DNA from: Rhynchopus sp. YZ270_cl-10
Lineage: Eukaryota; Euglenozoa; Diplonemea; Diplonemida; Diplonemidae
Assembly: GCA_964035575.1 (NCBI GenBank)
Contig: OZ037914.1
Span: 196,176-260,175, forward strand
Direction: 5' to 3'
Length of the DNA stretch: 64,000 nucleotides
A program made the translations under genes and the position numbers. This document shows positions 10,687 to 20,715 of this stretch, in pieces (within the stretch, counting starts at the first letter, position 1; each line of letters begins with the position of its first letter). Below the pieces are notes generated by a model. That model searched no databases. It was not told the DNA's origin and saw only the letters and a program-made list of their open reading frames with translations.

Positions 10687-11108
10687 AGCCATCTGGATGA
10701 AAGCACAAAGTACCATGCGGCCTACAACAGAAGATGTAAAAAGGAAACCTAAAAATGTTGGAAAGACGGAAGTCGTCGTCCAGTCACCTAAAAAGAGTAT
10801 TTTTTTTGTTTTTGAGACGGGTTTTGCCGTCCCACCCCCGCAGCAAAAAGGAACTCAAATAATCCACACATCTGTATAAAAAAAAAGAGAAGTGGAAAGT
10901 GCTGGAAGAAAAAGGAGTATATGTTTTGTCAACAGTTTTCTTGACAACAACGAAAAAATATTTTATTTGTCTGTGGGGGGGGGGGGGGGGGGGGTGTGGA
11001 CGATGTGTTCGCGCTGGCAAAAGGAAAAGGAGAACACCCTAAGATGGGTGCGCCTGTCGTGCAACACATCTTGAGAAGAAGAAAAAAAAAGAATTCGTTT
11101 TAAGTCAC
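10687..11108. other. Non-coding spacer
   Basis: No credible gene. A run of 20 G lies at 10975-10994. Confidence 0.5.
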
Positions 11109-11204
11109 GGGTTGCCTACGATCGTACTTCATCGTAGTACGATCGTAGTGCGATCAAAAAAGAGCTACGATCGTAAGATATCGTACTACGATCGTAGGCA
11201 ACCC
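11109..11204. mobile_element. 96-bp foldback element built on ACGATCGTA
   Basis: GGGTTGCCTACGATCGTA at 11109 is mirrored by TACGATCGTAGGCAACCC ending at 11204. The interior repeats the same ACGATCGTA palindrome in both orientations. There is no coding capacity. Confidence 0.65.
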
Positions 11205-11267
11205 ATGTTTAATATACCATTCACAGGACAGCATAACTCTATTTTTCTGAGAGAAAAAAATAGTACA

Positions 11268-11942
11268 CCATGGACTCGTAATGACATTACGTGACGAGGG
11301 ACGAGGGAAATTACGTGGGAAATTACGCGCGCAATGACGTCGTCACGACGCGGGCACCCCCTCGTAATGACGACGTCATGACGTGAGGTTTCCCTCGTTA
11401 CGACGACGGCATTACGACGTCATGACGAGGGGTGCCCTCGTAATTACGAGGGCACCCCTCGTAATTACGAGGGGTGCTCCCGTGGTCATTGTCTGGCTAT
11501 TGCCTCCCAGGGAAAGGGACTCTCGAATTTTTTTTTTGGCCCCTATATAGGGCTAATTTCGACGATTTGAGGCCATTAAAAGCAAAATTTGGCACTTTTA
11601 AGCATCTGTGGGGGTCTAATGACCGTATTTTGGCTGAAATTTGACTTGACATTTTTTTTCACCATTTGGTCAATCTGAGGTTTTCTTTGGATTTTTTGGG
11701 CCACTTTATGACCTACCACGCCCGATTTTTGAAAAAAAAAATTTTTTTTATTGGTCAAAAATCGCCTTGTCGTGGGTGCCCACGTCATGACGACGTCGTG
11801 ACGTGGTAATTACGAGGGGGTGCCCTCGTAATTACCTCGTCATGACGAGGGCACCCCCTCGTAATTACGAGGGGGTGCCCTCGTCAAGGCACTCGTAATT
11901 ACCTCGTCATGACGCGCGTAATGTCATTACGAGTCCATGGTG
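11268..11942. mobile_element. 675-bp foldback transposon with TA target duplication
   Basis: Perfect 26-bp inverted ends (starting CACCATGGACTCG) lie at 11268-11293 and 11917-11942, each flanked by TA, as expected for Tc1/mariner-type insertion. Both arms are stacks of palindromic units (GTAATTACGAGGGG and CGTCATGACG). A unique core of about 270 bp (11500-11770) has no credible coding capacity. It is non-autonomous and the source transposase is not in the window. Confidence 0.75.
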
Positions 11943-12254
11943 TAACTCTGATAGGTAAGTAAAAGGAAAAAAGGTTTTTTTTCGTTGATTGCTCAATTAC
12001 CCTGTTTGAGGGGGTGATTGGCGACCGTATCTAGAGGAACTATTTCTCCTTTTAAGCTACGCTTGTAGGTATAAAAACAAAAACTATGAGATGTATGGTT
12101 CTCCGGGAGGGGTCGATATTGACAGGTCGCTGACAGGTCGTTGACCCGACTTCCGAAAGCACCAATGAACCTAAGCCTCTTGCTTTACTCACCTTGAAAA
12201 CCCCATATTTATCCAAACGAAAAGAGTGAGTTTGAGGACTGGGTGGATAATAAA
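11943..12254. other. Spacer with a degenerate family A hairpin
   Basis: A degenerate family A copy lies at 12164-12195 (CCTAAGCCTCTTGCTTTACT, then CACCTT). No gene is seen. Confidence 0.5.
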
Positions 12255-12488
12255 AAGGTGGTAAAAAAACGAAAAAATTGGTTGGTTCTCTCTGTATCGC
12301 TTTGACTGTTGCTTTTTTGCCAAAAAAAGCATTTTAGTTTTTCGGTGATAACAGCAAAAGATAAAACAAGATTGCTTTAAACTTTGTTTGAGGATACTAG
12401 ACTTACTATCTTCTGTCTCTTTTGGTTATCACTACTTTTGTGGAAACAAGAAAAAAAAGGGGGAGAAAATGTTAATTTCTGGTTTCGG
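12255..12488 (+). repeat. Dispersed repeat of about 230 bp, copy 1
   Basis: It aligns with 39318-39557 through TTGGTT(G/C)GTTCTCT, TTTTTTGCC(A/G)AAAAAAGCA, ACTTACTAT and AAAATGTTAATTTCTG. Both copies are in the same orientation and show moderate divergence with small indels. No frame is conserved by eye. Nature unknown. Confidence 0.65.
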
Positions 12489-12578
12489 GTATCACCCGGT
12501 TATTTTTTTTAAGGGAAAGAGAAAGACACGGGGGAGATTTGGAAAGATTGATCTTCAATAAAGAAAGTGAAGTTGAAA

Positions 12579-12669
12579 AGTGCAAACGCCTCACCGTTCA
12601 TCGAGCGGACGCAGGGCACGGGTAAAGAAAGTTGACTTGAAATACAAAGCCCTTTCGCGACAGTGTACC
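12579..12669 (+). repeat. Composite of family C and family D hairpins
   Basis: Family C (GTGC/GCAC, 12579-12619, loop with ACGCCTCACCG) is followed within 12 bp by family D (12631-12669: TACA pairs with TGTA around AAGCCCTTTCGCGA). The same C then D order recurs at 30261-30329. Confidence 0.6.
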
Positions 12670-12870
12670 AAAAAGAAAAGAAAACAGCAGGGGGGGATTT
12701 CAGCATGGGGCACCCGTACTCCTCAGAGCAAAGAAAGTGAAGTCAGCTCCCATGCGCACGGATGCTCTCCACTGAGGGGTGTGTAAGGGGGGGGTGTGAG
12801 GTCACTGCAACCCCATATATCGGTTTATAGAACTCTAGCAATTCCTTTATTTTTTTTTTTTTTTGCAAAA

Positions 12871-13364
12871 TTCATAGGTTTCGAACGCGCGTTCGAAAAT
12901 CGAAAACGCGCAAATCCAAAATCGGAAAACGCGCACATGAAAAAAAAAAAAAAAAACGCGCAAAAAAAAAAAAAAAACGCGCGTTCGAAAAGCCGGACGC
13001 GCGTAAAAAAAAAAGGGCGTTTTTTTTTTTTTTTTTTTCAAACGCGCGTTCGAAAAAGTGGTTTTTTCGAACGCGCGTTTGAAAAACTGGACGCGCGTTC
13101 GAAAAAACCACTTTTTCGACGCGCGTTCGAAAAACCTCCCCACGTAAACATGAGGCTTCCACTTTTTCGAACGCGCGTTTTTTTTTTTTTCGTTTTTCAA
13201 ACGCGCGTTTTTTTTCCGTTTTTTTCAAACGCGCGTTTTTTTTCGTTTTTTCCGAACGCGCGTTTTTTTTTCTCGTTTTTTCCGAACGCGCGTTTTTTTT
13301 TCGTTTTTCAAACGCGCACTCGAAAACGCCCTAAAAACGCGAACGCGCGTTCGAAACCTATGAA
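12871..13364. mobile_element. 494-bp foldback element built on AACGCGCGTTCGAAA
   Basis: The ends are inverted (TTCATAGGTTTCGAACGCGC at 12871, mirrored to 13364). The interior holds about 20 units of the palindromic CGAACGCGCGTTCG with A or T runs between them. Long frames on both strands here are products of the repeat, not genes. CpG-rich against an A/T-rich background. Confidence 0.65.
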
Positions 13365-14522
13365 AATTTTGACAAAAAAAGAATCAGATGCTTTGAAGAC
13401 AGGACACGCTTGATAGGGCAGGGCAGCATAGGTAGCATAGGGAGAGAGAACACACAACAAAGAGATGGGGGTTTGTTTTTTGAAAACTTGGAAAAATCAC
13501 GTGTCGCAACAGAATATATCCACGCCACGCCCTTTTTTTTTTTTTTGTAAGATGAAGCCTAAGCCTCACAGCCACGGCGTATTGATAAAAGGGGACAAAA
13601 TATGACTTGCCCGTACTGTATGAATAAAATAGCACCCCAAAAACCTTCGCGTATTTGCATTGCAAAACCTGGGAGAAGGCTGGTGATGTAGTGACCCTGC
13701 TCACAGTAAAAAAAAGAAAAACTAAACTAGCATCTTGCCACTTGATTTGTCTTCACTAATCTACTACTGTGTTTTTCGTTGACCGCAGCCATTTAGGAAG
13801 CAATTTAGGCTCCTTAGGTGGTGTGGCATGTGATAATTAGGTGAGGGGGGGAATGATTCAAAAAAGGAAAGCGTGAGGACAAAATGTACAGTTGGCTAAT
13901 CATGTTCAGTTTCTAATAACACTGTGGATAAGCAAAAAATTAATAAAAACGGCGCAAGCTTTTTAAAAAAGAATTTGACATAATTGACAACTAGGGGGGA
14001 GAAATTTTGATACAGGCATACGTTGCAACGGAAAAGAACAGTGACGATGGCATGCCCACGCATGCGGGTAGTGGCAACTGCACATGACTCCATCTTGTTT
14101 TCCTTCAAAAGATACCACGCGCAGACAGGTGGCGCCATTACACGTTGTCAACTGTTTCAGGCTCTCCGCTAGGTACTAAAGTTCTGTTGATTGTCAACAG
14201 AACTTTTTGAAAATGGGGAAGAAAAAAAAAAAAAAAAAGGTTCTGCTGAGTGCAGAGCTCGCGCTAAAGTCCATCCCTCATCCCGGGATTTTTGGGGGTT
14301 TTGGTAGGAACGTTTTTTTTTTGCAGTACGGGGATTTCATTAAGAAACCAGAAGTTCTAATATTGTTGAGTAAGACCACCACATAGTGGACTTGCATATA
14401 CATGTGACCCCGCCGTGGAACGCAATTGGCTCGGAAAGTCAAAAGAAAGAGGAGAAAAAAGAAAAGGAAAAAAAAAAAAAGTTGGTTACCGTGCGCCTGC
14501 GGCGCTGCCTGTTCCCTTCCAG
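13365..14522. other. Non-coding spacer
   Basis: No credible gene. A weak family A-like copy lies at 13549-13575. An inverted AAAGTTCTGTTGA/TCAACAGAACTTT pair lies at about 14178-14206. Confidence 0.5.
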
Positions 14523-15040
14523 TTTCTACAGGCAAACACTTGCCCCCTTTACCTTACACTGACGGGTTTTGACCAAAACCAAGAACTTGTCCATTTCGGC
14601 AAATTGACCCCACCACAGAACGGACGAATTCCGGAAATGCAAATGCCGGTGTTTTCGCGCATTTTCATGTTGCAAGACGTCAGGATCAGGGAGAGAAAAT
14701 CTGGTTGTGGGATTTACATTGGCCCTCTTTACCCACATGGATTTTGACCAAAACCAAAAAATTGGCCATTTCGGCAAAGTGACCCCACCACAGCGCGGAC
14801 GGATTCCGGAAATTCCAATCGCGGTATGTTTTGGGGCTGAAAACCCACTGATTTTCAGGAGAAAAATTGCTTCCAAATCTCGGAATTTTCCGAATTTTCC
14901 TGAAAATGACCCTTGTTTACGAGTATGGGTTCATATTTTGCGAAAATTTAAGTCACTAAAATTTTGTCCATTTTTCCGTATATACCCCACCACAAGCCGG
15001 GATTGGCCCGGAAATGCCACAAAACGGGGTTTCCGGGCCT
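14523..15040 (+). repeat. Dispersed repeat, second locus (three units)
   Basis: 14523-14850 matches 7683-8010, including CTACAGGCAAACACTTG and two GACCCCACCACAG units. A third, diverged unit (ATACCCCACCACAAG) follows at about 14985. Same orientation as the first locus. Confidence 0.72.
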
Positions 15041-15489
15041 CCCCAGCTAACCTTTTCAAGGAACGTTTTTCCGTACCCGAAATCCATTTTTTCCCCATTT
15101 TTTCCCATAATTAGCGCGACCACTGGCTGAGTGGTTCAGACCCGTTCTACCTGTCAAAAAAGCTCAGGAGAAGAAGATATGGAGAGGTGAGTGCTCAAAC
15201 GTCCCAAAAAAGTCAAAATCGGGCGTTGGAAAAAAAAAAAGTTGCGTACCGTGCGCCCACGGCGCAAGCATGTACCCCACCACGTGGACCATCAACAGAA
15301 CATTTTCAAAATCGGAAATCCTAGCGGAGAGCCTGAACTGTTTTCAAAAAAAGAAAAAGAAAAAAAAAGAAAAAGAAAAAGGGGAGTAAAGGCGAGTGAA
15401 CGTCCATACGTTCTGAGCACGATGATGAAACACACGGCTTATGAAGTGCTTGTTGGGCAAATGTTGGGTAAAGAAAAAGAAAAAGTTTA

Positions 15490-15524
15490 TAAGATGATCC
15501 CAAGCCTCTCGTGCTTGGTCACCT
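15490..15524 (+). repeat. Hairpin, family A (compensated stem)
   Basis: 35 bp. The outer arm AAGATGA pairs with TCACCTT except for one A/C mismatch. The inner stem is CCAAGC/GCTTGG where the family norm is CTAAGC/GCTTAG, a paired change. The loop is CTCTCGT. Confidence 0.75.
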
Positions 15525-15747
15525 TAAAGAAAAAAGAGAGAAAAAATGGAAGATTAAAAGACGCCCCAAAATACAGTCATGCAATCAAACAAACATCGGT
15601 GAGGGTAAAAAAACTCTCGGGTTTTGACAGGCAAACAATCACCTATGTTCCCCCCAACCGGTTGTTTGTTGTATGACTGTAATACCAAGGAATCACATCT
15701 TCGGTTTTTTTGTGACTTTTTTTTTTTTTTTGAAAATTTGTTGGAAT

Positions 15748-15777
15748 AGTGTAGTTGCCACCTGTGCTAGCTCCACT
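15748..15777 (+). repeat. Short hairpin, family F
   Basis: AGTG at 15748 pairs with CACT ending at 15777. It contains GTAGTTGCCACC and is preceded by TGAAAATTTGTTGG. Confidence 0.5.
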
Positions 15778-16849
15778 GTCCCTAAAGTCACTCATGTAAT
15801 AGCCTCGGATCGTTTGCGGATTTTGTTACTGTTGTTTGAGTAAAAAAAAGTATCCTCAAAACACCCTATCTACTTTCCATTCAAAGAGAAAGTACACAAG
15901 GACGTTCAAAACCGATACCACATGCGAAACAAGAGGAATTATTTTGATAAAATAGAAAGTAAATTCTAGAATTTCAGGCACGATGTCACCAAAAACGCTG
16001 CGAAACAAGGGGGGAAATGGTCAAGTTGAATATCATAAAAGTGAACAAAAGAAATATAAAGAAAAATAAGAAGCGTAAAGACAAATACAGAAGACGAAGA
16101 AGAAATTTGGAAGCGTGAACATGCATCTCACGCACGCACATTAAAAAAAAAAAGGAAATCCATTCGTGAACGCGAAGGTTTTTCACCCTCAAAACCCCTC
16201 CCCCCACACACACACCCATCAAATATCACTATAATCGAGCTTAGATGAAAAAAGTGGAGATTCCACAACAGGGGCAACTAATTCAATCTATCAAAATAAG
16301 ATGTCTCTCGTGCACCAAAAAAGGGGGGTAGGGCACGGGGTTCTGAGCACCCCTTTCTGCTTAACTCCTCTTTTTTACAGGCGCATTTGAAATACGTGCG
16401 ACAGACACAGACATCCCCCACCTTACCCCCAAAGATGACAATAACAACCCCCTCCCCCCCTTTCGATACCTCCCCCTCACCCTCTCTCGGAGGACTAATG
16501 CTGTGGTTTAATTAACCAGTTGGATTCCTCTTGTTCGTAACAGTTCCAAGTTGGTACTTCATTGTAGACGCGTCCAGGGCAGTGTTAGCCGAGAATCAGA
16601 GGCCGCAGTTGCACCCGAGAGCGCGACCGCAGCCACATAGTGACTCACACTACTGACTGTGCTGATGGGGCTACAGTACTATAGTGTTAGCCCCATCAGC
16701 TATACTCAGCATACACACTCCACACCCATTCATCATCTCATGTATTGCTGTATCGACTATCGCCTAAAGACCCGCTTGGGAAACGCCGAAGCCTGGAAGG
16801 TATAGGTGTATTTTTTTCATTTTTCCCTCCTTTGAAAAATTGGTTAAAA
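15778..16849. other. Spacer downstream of the NEK-like gene
   Basis: No gene seen. The sequence at 16540-16750 is less A/T-rich than the rest of the spacer and contains the perfect inverted repeat listed at 16662. I cannot assign it to a known RNA. Confidence 0.5.
16662..16699. repeat. Perfect 12-bp inverted repeat
   Basis: CTGATGGGGCTA pairs exactly with TAGCCCCATCAG across a 14-base loop. It lies about 150 bp downstream of the NEK-like stop codon. It could be a transcript-end structure or part of an unrecognised RNA. Unlike the other hairpins it lacks the CCTC core. Confidence 0.55.
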
Positions 16850-19231
16850 TCACTGCACAAAACAGCATTTTTGCGAGCTTTTTTTGCGGGGTGCGTCCTT
16901 CCCTTCTAATTGTACTCCCGTAAAATTGTTCCGTTGTGGTGGCTGGAAGGAGTCTGGTGATGATGGGGAGTTTGGGTTTTTGCGGACCGCTGCTGGGGGG
17001 ATGGGTATTTCATTCGAGGGGGAGGTGGCAGGGCGGAGAGTAGATGTGTTAGGCGGGAGTGGTTCGTGCCCTGTGCTGAGGAGGGTCACACGGTGTCCTG
17101 CCTTGTCACGTTGTGCGTGGACCTTCATGGAACAGACACTGCAGAGTGCCTGCTCGCAGTCGACGCAAAGGCATGTGGCCTCCTGTGCATCACCAGGTGT
17201 ACAGTGTTGACACAACTTTGCGAGCCCCAAAGGTGCCGAAATGTCGTCACTCATCTTCACTGTAGAAATGCTCTTCGTTGGCGTCTTCGCGTCGCTCGCT
17301 TTCCCAATGGATTTGGTCATAGATTTGCTGGCAGGAGACTCCACATCAACCACACTCTTCACTTCAACCACCCCAGGGAAGCTGTACCCCGGGGGTGTAG
17401 GTGTGGTAGAGGCTTTCTCTGGAGAAGGTGCAGCGGGGGTGTGGGTGTGGGTGTGGACCGGCTGTGGCGTCGCTGTGTTGCTGTTGTCGCACCCTTGGGG
17501 GAGCGTTTTCTCCTCGAGGTCCGGACGGCGTGTCTTCACCTCTGCCTCCGGTTCAGCTGAGTTGCTTCCCTCCTCCTCTGTCGTGATGACGTTGCCACCT
17601 CCCCCCTGTGGTTTCTCCTCAGCAGGAGCTGTGTGAATAGAAGAAGCAAGAACGTCACCTCCCTGACCTCTGACGCCCACCTCCCTGCGTGGGGATGAGT
17701 CATCGTCGTCCCCCTCGGTGGTCAGACCGTCCTCGGGCTGTGGGGTGTCTGAGGTTGCGGGGATGTCTGTGTCGGGCGGGGAGTGCTCCTCTTGTGTTGC
17801 GTCTTGGGTGGTGTCGACTGTGGTAGGTGCAGTCGCTTCTGCGCGCATGGCTTCGTGGAGGGATTCTCTGTCGAGCAGCTTTTCGCTGGGGCGTTTTGAG
17901 AGGGGCTCTGCCTCTGGCTTGTGGAGGGCTTCTTCTTCGTGGAAGGTTTGATGGCTGAGAGGAGGTTCGGTGGGTGGTTGTGGCTGTTGTTGTTGTGGTT
18001 GTATTTCTATCGGTGACGACTGCGGCTCTGTAACAACAGGCGACCCAATCTCCCCCCGCATAGCCTCCAAAAGCCGTTCCCTATTCCGTCGTGCCTCCCT
18101 CTGAAACTCTGCATGCGCCACCATCAACTCCCCATTCCGCACCTCCTCACGCAGGAGTACAGGAGGTGCCACCTGGTCCACGTCAGCTGCGCCTTTCTCG
18201 ACCTTTTCCACCTTGGTCACAAACATCTCTGTTGCGCGTGGTGTCAACGCCGCAGACTCTGACTGCGGCGTACCAGAGATCACCGAGCTGTCGCTCTTCG
18301 GGCTCTGTCCAGGGCTCCCTGCAGCGTTGCTTCGTCTTCTTTCTTTGTGTTTCTCGAGCGTGCTTTTTAGACTAGCAAGAAACGTTTTGAGGCATTGCCG
18401 GATCACCGGATGGTTTAATATTTCGGTGACATCAGGTCGCTGTGCTGGGTCATGCGAAAGCATTGCGACCACAAGGTCCCACACCAACTCACGACGTGGA
18501 TCGTCACGCTGTGCGGCGGTTTCCTCTGGCCGCAACTCCACCACCGGGGTGTGCAGGATGCCGTTCACAAGCGCCATAAGGTTGTTCCCTTGAAACGGCT
18601 TGCGTCCTGGGTAGAGCAGCTCAAAGAGAACAATGCCGAGGGCCCAGACGTCTGCCTTTTCGTTGTACTCTTTGCCTTCACAGAGCTCAGGGGAGAAGGA
18701 GAAGGGGGTGCCGCACATCGTCGACGCCATCGCCGTGCCTTCCAGTTGCGTGGCAATGCCAAAGTCCGCAAGCTTCACAATACCACGTGAGGTGAGGAGC
18801 ACATTGGCTGTTTTGATGTCACGGTGCAGCACACCCTTCGCGTGCAGATACTGCACTGCCAGGCACGTCTGCGCAAAGAGAACCAAATTCTTTTCAAGGT
18901 CGGATGTCCCCGACAGGGCGTCTGCTGTGATCATATCCTCCAGGTCACCCCCGGCACAATGCTCCGTCACGAGACAGTAGAATTCGTCATTCTCCGCGAC
19001 CTCATGCAACGCAAGCACATTCGGGTGTTTGCACCCTGCCAAGGCACGCCCCTCGCCCCGCACCTTCTCGCGCGCAGCCGCATCCTTGCTCCCCCACGGC
19101 ACCAGCTTCACCACACGTTCCTTCTGATCCAAATCGTCCACAACGAGATACACCGTACCGGAGCTCCCATTGCCCAATACACGGCGCTGGCGGTATCCTG
19201 GCCAGACGTAGTCGTCCCCAGTGGTTTCCAT
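16850..19231 (-). CDS. NEK-like Ser/Thr kinase with B-box zinc finger and C-terminal CaaX box
   Basis: 793 residues in one exon, ATG at 19231. The N-terminal kinase domain (about 13-280) looks intact: glycine loop LGNGSSG (19-25), Lys42, HRDIKTAN (136-143), DFG (156-158), GTPFSFSPE in the activation segment and RPDVTEIL near the end. The order and GxxHPN-type sequence resemble NEK kinases. About 390 residues of Pro/Ser/Glu-rich linker follow. Residues 674-715 form a B-box type zinc finger (CQHC, CVDC, CSVC, then spaced His). The protein ends KKSSQKCCFVQ. CFVQ fits a CaaX box, and the Gln end favours farnesylation, with basic residues just before it as in membrane-anchored small GTPases. The combination suggests a membrane-tethered signalling kinase with a protein-binding module. 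Substrates are unknown. Confidence 0.9.
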   Translation of the reverse strand: METTGDDYVWPGYRQRRVLGNGSSGTVYLVVDDLDQKERVVKLVPWGSKDAAAREKVRGEGRALAGCKHPNVLALHEVAENDEFYCLVTEHCAGGDLEDMITADALSGTSDLEKNLVLFAQTCLAVQYLHAKGVLHRDIKTANVLLTSRGIVKLADFGIATQLEGTAMASTMCGTPFSFSPELCEGKEYNEKADVWALGIVLFELLYPGRKPFQGNNLMALVNGILHTPVVELRPEETAAQRDDPRRELVWDLVVAMLSHDPAQRPDVTEILNHPVIRQCLKTFLASLKSTLEKHKERRRSNAAGSPGQSPKSDSSVISGTPQSESAALTPRATEMFVTKVEKVEKGAADVDQVAPPVLLREEVRNGELMVAHAEFQREARRNRERLLEAMRGEIGSPVVTEPQSSPIEIQPQQQQPQPPTEPPLSHQTFHEEEALHKPEAEPLSKRPSEKLLDRESLHEAMRAEATAPTTVDTTQDATQEEHSPPDTDIPATSDTPQPEDGLTTEGDDDDSSPRREVGVRGQGGDVLASSIHTAPAEEKPQGGGGNVITTEEEGSNSAEPEAEVKTRRPDLEEKTLPQGCDNSNTATPQPVHTHTHTPAAPSPEKASTTPTPPGYSFPGVVEVKSVVDVESPASKSMTKSIGKASDAKTPTKSISTVKMSDDISAPLGLAKLCQHCTPGDAQEATCLCVDCEQALCSVCSMKVHAQRDKAGHRVTLLSTGHEPLPPNTSTLRPATSPSNEIPIPPAAVRKNPNSPSSPDSFQPPQRNNFTGVQLEGKDAPRKKSSQKCCFVQ

Positions 19232-19396
19232 TTAAGGGGGTGGGGGTGGGGTGGGGTGGGGGGGGGCTGTACCTGGGGTGGAGGTGTAAAAAGGGATGTG
19301 TGTTGCAAAGTGTGATGTGGCGTTTGCAGATGTGGTTGTCTGGAGCTATTATAGGAGCTATTCAGTCGAGTATCAGCATTTTTTTTTTTTTGGGGG

Positions 19397-19430
19397 TTGA
19401 AATACAAAAGCCCTCTCGTGAATGTACCTT
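19397..19430 (+). repeat. Short hairpin, family D
   Basis: TTGAAATACAAAAGCCCTCT then CGTG, with TACA pairing to TGTA. It matches copies at 12631, 25731, 30292, 30667 and 43837. Confidence 0.55.
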
Positions 19431-20463
19431 GGTACACAGACCGGTGCAATCCTAAAAAAACTTTGGACAGAAAAATGGGGGGGAACATTGTTGTTTGTTG
19501 GTCTTTTTTTGTGTTTTTTTTTGTATTTTTTTTTTGTGTTTTTGTTTTTGTTTTTTTGTGTTTTTTTTTTTGTTGCGTTTTTTTTTGAATTTTTTTTTTT
19601 TTTCATTTCTTTTTTTTTTTGTCTTCGCCCCTCCCCTCCCCCAACATCTCAAAAAGATAATCCCATCTGTTTCTTTTATTTTGTTTTTGTTTTGTTTTGT
19701 CTTTTTTTTAAAAATATTGGTTTTGCTTTTTTTTGTTTTTGCAGACTTCTCGCTTTTCATATCCCTATCTTTTATAGTAAACTGCAGTACCCCTATGTTT
19801 TTCTTTCCACCTGATTTTGACTCAGTTTGCCGTATGTATTGGTCTTTCCCGGTTTTGTACCGGAAGCTGCCGGCCAAATCAGGTGGTCTTTTTTTGTTTT
19901 CTTATTCTTCTTTTTTCGTTTTACGTTGGTCTAAAGGGGACCCTGCGGGGTGAGGCGGACGATAGTCTGGTTAACTCAATAATGTGTCACAGAGTTGTTT
20001 TGCCTCACAGCTCATCATACCGCCACCGTCATCCCACAGCCCCTCCCCCCTAACCCCCATGGTATTTTCCACAAAAAATAAAAATATAAAAATCGCCAAA
20101 AAAAAAAAAAAAATGGTTATCAATGCAGGCCCCCGGATGAAATCCCAACAAAAAAATTCATTTGACAGGGTCAAAAAAGGGGTGTTAAATGGGTTACACC
20201 CAATCCCTTTTCATTTAAAAAAAAAAAAAGAAACAGTTAGCAAAAAAGCCGCCACCGAAGCACCACTAATAGGTTAGCCGTCGTCATGACTACAGCTTTG
20301 CAATGGGTGTAAAAAAAAAAAAAGCAGCGGCATTTGAAAACTTCTTGCTGTGTTTGCTTTTTTTTTCCAATTATTTTTTGTTATTATTCAGCACCAGATT
20401 TATCCAGTGTCCAGTGTACACACCGGTCAACCGATTTACTGTTATTTGAAAACTTGTTTGTAT

Positions 20464-20499
20464 TAGTGTAGCCACCCTAGAGTATGCTCCGCTATACTA
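20464..20499 (+). repeat. Hairpin, family F (nine-base-pair stem)
   Basis: TAGTGTAGC at 20464-20472 pairs with GCTATACTA at 20491-20499, with one G/T wobble. This is the best-folded family F copy. Confidence 0.65.
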
Positions 20500-20692
20500 A
20501 ACATGCTATTTTTTTCCCCTTCTCTTTTCTCCGTTGGAAAGGAGGGCTTTTTTTTTTCCTTTTTTTTTTTTGCGGAGCGATACCCATTCCCACCCACCCC
20601 ATTGTAGTGTACAAAGTGTAAAAAAAAAAAATATATCATATACCCGGCTGCATCTGAAATACAGTGAGGAGGAAAAAGAAAAGAAAATGTTG

Positions 20693-20715
20693 ACGTGCCC
20701 TCTGTGCACACATCT
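20693..20715 (+). repeat. Short hairpin, family B
   Basis: GTGC pairs with GCAC around CCTCTGT. ACATCT follows, as in other family B copies. Confidence 0.45.

Noticed and set aside
12796-13413. Frames of 117-205 codons on both strands
   Set aside because: They are products of the foldback element's CGAACGCGCGTTCG repeats and A/T runs.
15114-15160. tRNA-like start (TGGCTGAGTGG A-box)
   Set aside because: No matching B-box, T arm or acceptor partner follows. At most a tRNA fragment.
19480-19960. Plus-strand frames rich in Phe, Cys and Val
   Set aside because: Translated T-rich homopolymer tracts.
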